64,000 bases of DNA, from assembly GCF_900021175.1 (NCBI RefSeq), contig NZ_FCOP01000012.1:62001-126000 (forward strand). The letters run 5' to 3'. The translations under genes were made by a program, and so were the position numbers. This document shows, piece by piece, positions 59,562 to 64,000 of this stretch. Source of the DNA: Pseudenterobacter timonensis (lineage in GTDB: Bacteria; Pseudomonadota; Gammaproteobacteria; Enterobacterales; Enterobacteriaceae). Numbering within the stretch: the first letter of the stretch is position 1; the number at the start of each line of letters is the position of its first letter. The notes under the pieces were generated by a model. It was not told the origin of the DNA. It did no database searches and worked only from the letters and a program-made list of their open reading frames with translations.

Positions 59562-59577
59562 TGCGCACCCGGTCACA
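59562..59577. promoter_or_regulatory. Probable CRP site between malX and malI
   Basis: TGCGCACCCGGTCACA has one perfect half-site (TCACA) and a degenerate one. CRP activation of malI/malX is known in E. coli. Position between the two MalI operators fits that architecture. Confidence 0.55.
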
Positions 59578-59615
59578 TTATCGAACAAAGCCAGACGGTA
59601 TAACTGTAACCGCCA

Positions 59616-59631
59616 GATAAAACGTTTTATC
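59616..59631. promoter_or_regulatory. MalI operator proximal to malI
   Basis: A second exact copy of GATAAAACGTTTTATC, centred 79 bp from the first and 31 bases before the malI start, indicating autorepression. Confidence 0.9.
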
Positions 59632-59662
59632 AAAAGTGTGAAAGCAGGAGCCTGCCAGTTCT

Positions 59663-60691
59663 ATGGCAAATGAAAAAAAGATAACGATCAACGATGTAGC
59701 ACTGGCGGCAGGGGTGTCGGCCAGTACCGTGTCGCTGGTGCTGAGCGGAAAAGGGCGCATCTCGTCGGCTACCGGTCAGCGCGTCAACGAGGCGATCGAG
59801 CAGCTGGGGTTTGTGCGCAACCGGCAGGCCGCCGCGCTGCGCGGCGGGCAGAGCGGGGTTATCGGGCTTATCGTGCGCGATCTCGCCGCCCCCTTTTATG
59901 CCGAACTCACCGCCGGATTGACCGAGGCGCTGGAGGCGCAGGGGAGAATGGTCTTTCTGCTCCACGGCGGCCGTCAGGGAGAGCATCTCCTGCACCGGCT
60001 GGAGACGCTGCTGAACCAGGGCGTCGACGGGATAATTATCGCGGGTGCCTCTGGCGTTGATGTTGGCCTGTGCGAACGTGCGGCGCAGAAAGGTGTTCCG
60101 CTGCTCTTTGCTTCGCGCGCGAGTTATCTCGACGAGGCTGATACCCTGCGTCCCGACAATATGCAGGCGGCACAGATGTTAACCGAACACCTGATTCGCC
60201 GGGGTCATCAGCGCATCGCCTGGCTGGGGGGGAAAAGCTCGTCGTTAACGCGTGCCGAGCGCGTTGGCGGCTACTGCGCCACGCTGCTGAAATATGGCCT
60301 GCCGTTTCACAGCGACTGGGTGGTGGAGTGCGATAACAGCCAGAAGCTCGCCGCCGAAGCGATCGGTGCGCTGCTGCGCCGTAACCCCACCATCAGCGCG
60401 GTGATCTGTTATAACGAGACCATCGCCATGGGGGCCTGGTTCGGGTTATTACGTGCCGGTCGCCAGAGCGGCGAAGGGAGCGTGGAGACCTTTTTTGAAC
60501 AGCAGGTGGCGCTCGCGGCCTTTGCGGATCTTCCCGAAAACACGCTGGACGACCTGCCTATCGTCTGGGCCGTCACCCCGGCCCGTGAGATGGGCTATAT
60601 GCTGGCGGACCGGATACTGCAGCGTATCGAAAAAACAGAGACGCCGCTGGGGCAGCAAATCATGTCAGCGCGGCTGGTCAGGCAGAAATAG
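59663..60691 (+). CDS. malI: MalI, LacI-family repressor of malXY
   Basis: MalI represses malXY and itself. The 342-residue protein has the helix-turn-helix 'TINDVALAAGVSASTVSLVL', a hinge near residues 45-60 and a LacI effector domain. Two perfect operators lie upstream. The inducer is unknown. Downstream is a decayed hydrolase fragment rather than hdhA and the uid genes found in E. coli. Confidence 0.95.
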   Translation: MANEKKITINDVALAAGVSASTVSLVLSGKGRISSATGQRVNEAIEQLGFVRNRQAAALRGGQSGVIGLIVRDLAAPFYAELTAGLTEALEAQGRMVFLLHGGRQGEHLLHRLETLLNQGVDGIIIAGASGVDVGLCERAAQKGVPLLFASRASYLDEADTLRPDNMQAAQMLTEHLIRRGHQRIAWLGGKSSSLTRAERVGGYCATLLKYGLPFHSDWVVECDNSQKLAAEAIGALLRRNPTISAVICYNETIAMGAWFGLLRAGRQSGEGSVETFFEQQVALAAFADLPENTLDDLPIVWAVTPAREMGYMLADRILQRIEKTETPLGQQIMSARLVRQK

Positions 60692-60710
60692 CAGGGGGCG
60701 TTGTCAGGTT

Positions 60711-60898
60711 CAGCGCGGCGATAAGGCGCGCGCGAAAGCGTTTATCGCGCTGGTAAAAGAGGACGACCGGGTTGCGGCGGCGCATCGGCCGTTTCCGGGA
60801 TGGGGCATATCATGCAGCGCGAGAGTGGCTATGGCTGGGTACCCGCGCTCTACGGGCCTAAGCCGCAATTGACAAGCCTTACATGCGTTACACCGTAA
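60711..60898 (+). pseudogene. Frameshifted C-terminal fragment of an MBL-fold hydrolase
   Basis: One frame (from about 60711) reads 'DKARAKAFIALVKEDDRVAA' then 'AHRPFPGWG'; at 60806 the sense continues in another frame as 'HIMQRESGYGWVPALYGP' to a stop at 60896. Joined, 'AHRPFPGWGHI...GYGWVPALY' matches the C-terminal signature of MBL-fold metallohydrolases (FPGxGH ... GYRWVPA). A single-base loss at the junction explains the shift. The N-terminal two-thirds is absent, so this is a remnant. Confidence 0.6.
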
Positions 60899-60961
60899 CG
60901 CAGAACGGTTAAACTCGTATTGAGCACAAGCCTCTGGGGCTAAAACAAAAAGGTCAAAAAA

Positions 60962-60982
60962 AAGCCCCTCAAAGAGGGGCTT
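60962..60982 (-). terminator. Intrinsic terminator of ydgA
   Basis: A 9-bp stem AAGCCCCTC/GAGGGGCTT with a 3-base loop followed on the minus strand by TTTTTTTGACC. It lies 6 bases beyond the ydgA stop. Confidence 0.92.
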
Positions 60983-60988
60983 CGTTGC

Positions 60989-62515
60989 TTACTGTTGCGG
61001 TACAACCGGCGCGGCCGGCTCGGTCGGTTCAGGCAGACCTAACGTCGGCATGCCGAACATACCGACAAACTCTTCCAGCGGCATTTTCTGGCCGTTGAGC
61101 GTCACTTGGCCGTTGCCATACTGCAGGCTGGTGCCAATGACGTTATCCTCAAGGGTGGTGATGCGGAACATCTGGCCCATTGCCGCCAGCCCTTTCACCT
61201 GCTGTGAAGCCAGCTTTTCCGCGTCGTCTTCGTTATAACCTTCCAGCTTCGCGATCTGGGTCATCAGCTCAGTCGCCATATCCACCGGAACGGCCAGTTT
61301 GCCGTCGAGGGATTTGACGTTACGATCAAGCTGCTGCGCCAGCGTCTGCGGCGCTTCGGTGGTCGCGGCAGGATCTTTCAGGAAAAGGGAGAGGTTAAAG
61401 GTGGATTCGCCTTTGCTGTTTTTCCAGCTCAGCGGCGCCACGGTGATCACCGGCTCGCCCTTAAGCAGGACAGGCAGATTGCCAAAAAAGGCCTCCATCG
61501 CTTTTTGCTGGTAGAGCTCCGGGTTTTCCATCAGCGTCTTATCGGCGAGCAGCGCCTGGCTTTGGGCGCGATACTGCTGGCTGAACTGATGCCAGGCCTG
61601 ACCGTCAATATTGCCAATCTTCAGGGAGAGCTTACCGCTGCCCAGATCCTGGCTCTGCACCTTCAGGCTTTTAAGGCTATAGTCGAGCTGGCTGTTGATG
61701 GTTTTGCCATCTTTTGCGATGTCAGACTTACCGTCCAGATCCATCCCCTCCAGCACCGCCATCTCTTTGCCTTCAATGGCGATAGCCACTTTATCGAGGG
61801 ATATTTTCTGATCGCCGATGCGCTCGTCAAAGCTGGTCAGGCGGCTGTTGCCGTCAGCCTTCAGGTTATTGAAGGTTAGCTGCACTTTCTGGTTATATTC
61901 GTTAACCGCGTTCACCAGGCCGCTCTGCGCCTCGCCGGTCAGTTTAAAGACGTTGCCATCTTTGTCTGCATCCAGCTGGAAATTACCGCCGCTGAACGCC
62001 ACTTTCTCGTCACCGTTTTCATAGTTCAGCGCTTTCAGATCGATATCCGAGCGGGTATCGCCGCCATAGGTGATACGGGTATTGGCCTCAAAGGGGGATT
62101 GGCCTTTGGCTAAATCAAAGAGCGGTTTTGACGCCTCGGTATTTACCAGGGTGGTATTCACCGATGCCATAGAGGGGATCAGGTTGAATTTTTTCAGCTG
62201 CGCCAGCGGGAAGGGACCATGATCGACCACTTCGTTCAATACCACGCTCTGCCCCGGCTTCAGCCAGCCCTCCTGGCTGCCGGCGACCGATTTCACCACC
62301 AACTGCAGGTGGCTGCGGAACACGCCGCGCTGATAGTTCTGATAGCTCAGCTCCAGGCCCGCCTCTGGCGCGGTGCGTTTCATCTCGCTATTCGCCTGGG
62401 CCACCATTTCCGCCATGCGGGTTTCCAGTTGTTTACCGGTAAACCAGGCCGCACCTGTCCATACCACGCCTAAGGCGACAATTACGCTAACCGCTACGAC
62501 AGACTTTTTCATCAT
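60989..62515 (-). CDS. ydgA: YdgA, DUF945 family protein
   Basis: A 508-residue protein (E. coli 502) with an N-terminal membrane or signal segment ('KKSVVAVSVIVALGVVWTGA') and a large, mostly beta-strand periplasmic region of the DUF945/YdgA family. The C-terminus is Pro-rich ('PTEPAAPVVPQQ'). It is between manA and the malI region as in E. coli, apart from lost intervening genes. Function is not well established. Confidence 0.88.
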   Translation of the reverse strand: MMKKSVVAVSVIVALGVVWTGAAWFTGKQLETRMAEMVAQANSEMKRTAPEAGLELSYQNYQRGVFRSHLQLVVKSVAGSQEGWLKPGQSVVLNEVVDHGPFPLAQLKKFNLIPSMASVNTTLVNTEASKPLFDLAKGQSPFEANTRITYGGDTRSDIDLKALNYENGDEKVAFSGGNFQLDADKDGNVFKLTGEAQSGLVNAVNEYNQKVQLTFNNLKADGNSRLTSFDERIGDQKISLDKVAIAIEGKEMAVLEGMDLDGKSDIAKDGKTINSQLDYSLKSLKVQSQDLGSGKLSLKIGNIDGQAWHQFSQQYRAQSQALLADKTLMENPELYQQKAMEAFFGNLPVLLKGEPVITVAPLSWKNSKGESTFNLSLFLKDPAATTEAPQTLAQQLDRNVKSLDGKLAVPVDMATELMTQIAKLEGYNEDDAEKLASQQVKGLAAMGQMFRITTLEDNVIGTSLQYGNGQVTLNGQKMPLEEFVGMFGMPTLGLPEPTEPAAPVVPQQ

Positions 62516-62611
62516 GTTTATCCATAAAATGAAACAGGCGGTCAGACCGCCTGGAGGAGTAAAAAGGCTATGAATAGCTTAGCAAAAGTTGCTGTAAAAT
62601 TCAGTAGATGA

Positions 62612-63784
62612 CTAAATCTTGTTAAAAACTCTGGCCAGGCGGCCCGTACCGCTTACAGTCACCGGCGACTCGTCCGCGCCAATAAATGCCGATTCACCCG
62701 CTTTCAGCTGCAGCCGGGTGTCATTCTTGCTGAGCGTGGCTTCGCCTTCCACACAAAAGAGAATAGCCGCGCTCGTCTGCGCCAGAGATTCTTCTTTATC
62801 GGAGAGCTGATGCAGGGAGAAGGCAAAATCGGCCACCGGAATCGGAAAGTCGAGTTCTGCACCGTTCTGCACCGGCTGGGTGAGCAGCTCGCTGGCGGGT
62901 TTCGCTTCAAATTTCACGTTAGCGACCAGCTCCGGAATATCGATATATTTCGGCGTCAGGCCGGCGCGCAGTACGTTGTCGGAGTTGGCCATTACCTCCA
63001 GCGCCACCCCCTGCAGATAGGCGTGCGGCGTTTCGGCAAAGAGGAACATCGCCTCGCCGGGATTGAGCTTCACCACGTTCAGCAGCAGCGGCGAGAAGAG
63101 ACCGCTGTCGTCCGGGTAGAACTTCGCGATCAGGCGAATGGTCTCCCACGGCTCGCCCGTCTCTTTATCCAGCGCCGCCTGGAGGATCGCCAGCGCGCGG
63201 GATTTCTCTTCCCCCTGCATGTTGAGCAGGCTGGCAAAGAGCTGGCTTAAACGTTCCGCATTCGGATTTTCGAGGAAATGGGCGATCGCCTGATGCGCTC
63301 CGGCCACCGGCTGCAGCAGGGAGACAATCTGCGAAAACTCGCGGAAAGCGTTCATCGCCAGGAAGGGAGTCAGCGCAAAGACCAGCTCCGGCTTATGGTT
63401 GGGATCTTTATAGTTACGCTCTGCGGCATCCAGCGGGATACCCGCCGCGTTCTCTTTGGCAAAGCCGATTTCGGAGGCTTTTTTATTCGGATGGACCTGG
63501 ATAGAGAGCGGCTGATCGGCGCAAAGCACCTTGAACAGAAACGGCAGTTCCCCGAAACGCTCCGCGACCTGCGCGCCAAGCAGACGGGTTTTATCTGCCT
63601 CGATCGCTTCGCGCAAAGAGCGCTCGCCGCTGGCATCGGTAATCTTTGAGCTGCTCTTCGGGTGAGCGCCCATCCACAGCTCCGCCATCGGCAGCTGGTC
63701 CGGATTGGCGATCCCGTAGAGTTCCGTTAACGCAGTTTGACTTCCCCAGGCGTAGTTCTGCACTGAGTTAATGAGTTTTTGCAT
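62612..63784 (-). CDS. manA: Mannose-6-phosphate isomerase
   Basis: ManA interconverts mannose 6-phosphate and fructose 6-phosphate, feeding mannose use and GDP-mannose synthesis. The start at 63784 ('MQKLINSVQNYAWGS') gives 390 residues (E. coli 391); an upstream TTG adds two codons. The zinc-binding motifs 'PLSIQVHPNKKAS', 'DPNHKPELVFALTPF' and 'FAETPHAYLQGVALE' are present. Confidence 0.97.
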   Translation of the reverse strand: MQKLINSVQNYAWGSQTALTELYGIANPDQLPMAELWMGAHPKSSSKITDASGERSLREAIEADKTRLLGAQVAERFGELPFLFKVLCADQPLSIQVHPNKKASEIGFAKENAAGIPLDAAERNYKDPNHKPELVFALTPFLAMNAFREFSQIVSLLQPVAGAHQAIAHFLENPNAERLSQLFASLLNMQGEEKSRALAILQAALDKETGEPWETIRLIAKFYPDDSGLFSPLLLNVVKLNPGEAMFLFAETPHAYLQGVALEVMANSDNVLRAGLTPKYIDIPELVANVKFEAKPASELLTQPVQNGAELDFPIPVADFAFSLHQLSDKEESLAQTSAAILFCVEGEATLSKNDTRLQLKAGESAFIGADESPVTVSGTGRLARVFNKI

Positions 63785-63983
63785 TATCAAGCCCTGTTTT
63801 CAATGTGGAATAAACTGCGGGTATTAAAGCAATAAACCGGGCGGAAGTAACCTGCGCATGCAAAAAGTCGTACTTGTCTCAGTTTTTGTTAAAAAATTGT
63901 GTAGGATATGCTGACTCGCTTTTAAGCAGGGCAACGGAACATCTGCCTGAACAGAAATCAGCAATGTCGTAAGTGAGAGAACA

Positions 63984-64000
63984 ATGTCAAATAAACCCTT
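63984..64000 (+). CDS. fumA: Start of fumarase A (truncated by window edge)
   Basis: ATG at 63984 after 'gagagaaca' encodes 'MSNKP', the same first residues as E. coli FumA, and manA-fumA adjacency is conserved. Only five and two-thirds codons are inside the window, so the call rests mainly on context. Confidence 0.8.

Overview
The window is chromosomal DNA from a GC-rich member of the Enterobacteriaceae, closest in feel to Enterobacter, Lelliottia, Leclercia or Klebsiella. Most genes have recognisable E. coli K-12 counterparts, and their order matches the K-12 segment from suf to fumA (sufCDSE, ldtE, lpp, pykF ... ydgA, manA, fumA). No integrase, insertion sequence, CRISPR array or prophage was seen. 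The genus is my inference from protein recall, not from a search.

Region by region. 1-4.7 kb: 3' part of the suf iron-sulfur operon and the L,D-transpeptidase ldtE. 4.7-6.7 kb: lpp and pykF on the minus strand. 7.2-13.4 kb: an accessory block that differs from K-12. It holds a methionine-type ABC transporter, fumD, a secreted DUF1996 protein, a small acidic protein, an MBL-fold protein and a CynT-like carbonic anhydrase. 13.4-15.8 kb: ydhS, two tRNA-Val(GAC) genes and another small hydrophilic protein. 15.8-27.9 kb: the conserved run mdtK, ribE, cfa, punC/punR, purR, cydH, ydhP, sodB, mepH, grxD, rnt, gloA. 28-31.4 kb: nemA, nemR and an EptA-type phosphoethanolamine transferase. 31.5-39.1 kb: ydhL, ydhF, sodC, ydhKJI, slyA, an extra diguanylate cyclase and slyB. 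39.3-46.2 kb: anmK, mliC, pdxH, tyrS, pdxY, gstA, dtpA. 46.7-53.6 kb: the ydgK-rsxABCDGE-nth operon. 53.7-64 kb: cnu, blr, ydgJ, add, malY, malX, malI, a decayed hydrolase fragment, ydgA, manA and the first codons of fumA.

Functional themes. Fe-S and redox homeostasis: suf, rsx/SoxR reduction, sodB, sodC, grxD, nth. Envelope maintenance: lpp, ldtE, mepH, slyB, anmK, mliC, EptA-like, cfa, blr. Electrophile defence: nemRA-gloA, gstA. Vitamin B6 and flavin supply: pdxH, pdxY, ribE. Purine sensing and transport: purR, punR, punC, add. Operators with near-consensus sequence are visible for NemR, SlyA, PurR, MalI and Cra, and a CRP site lies upstream of dtpA.

I found no convincing new multi-gene system. 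The items most worth a second look are: an internal terminator plus second NemR-like site that splits nemR from nemA; an exact 30-bp in-frame tandem duplication in ydgJ; a CRP site inside a nested inverted repeat upstream of dtpA; the expanded 30-residue repeats of RsxC; a frameshifted MBL-hydrolase remnant after malI; and the DUF1996 secreted protein.
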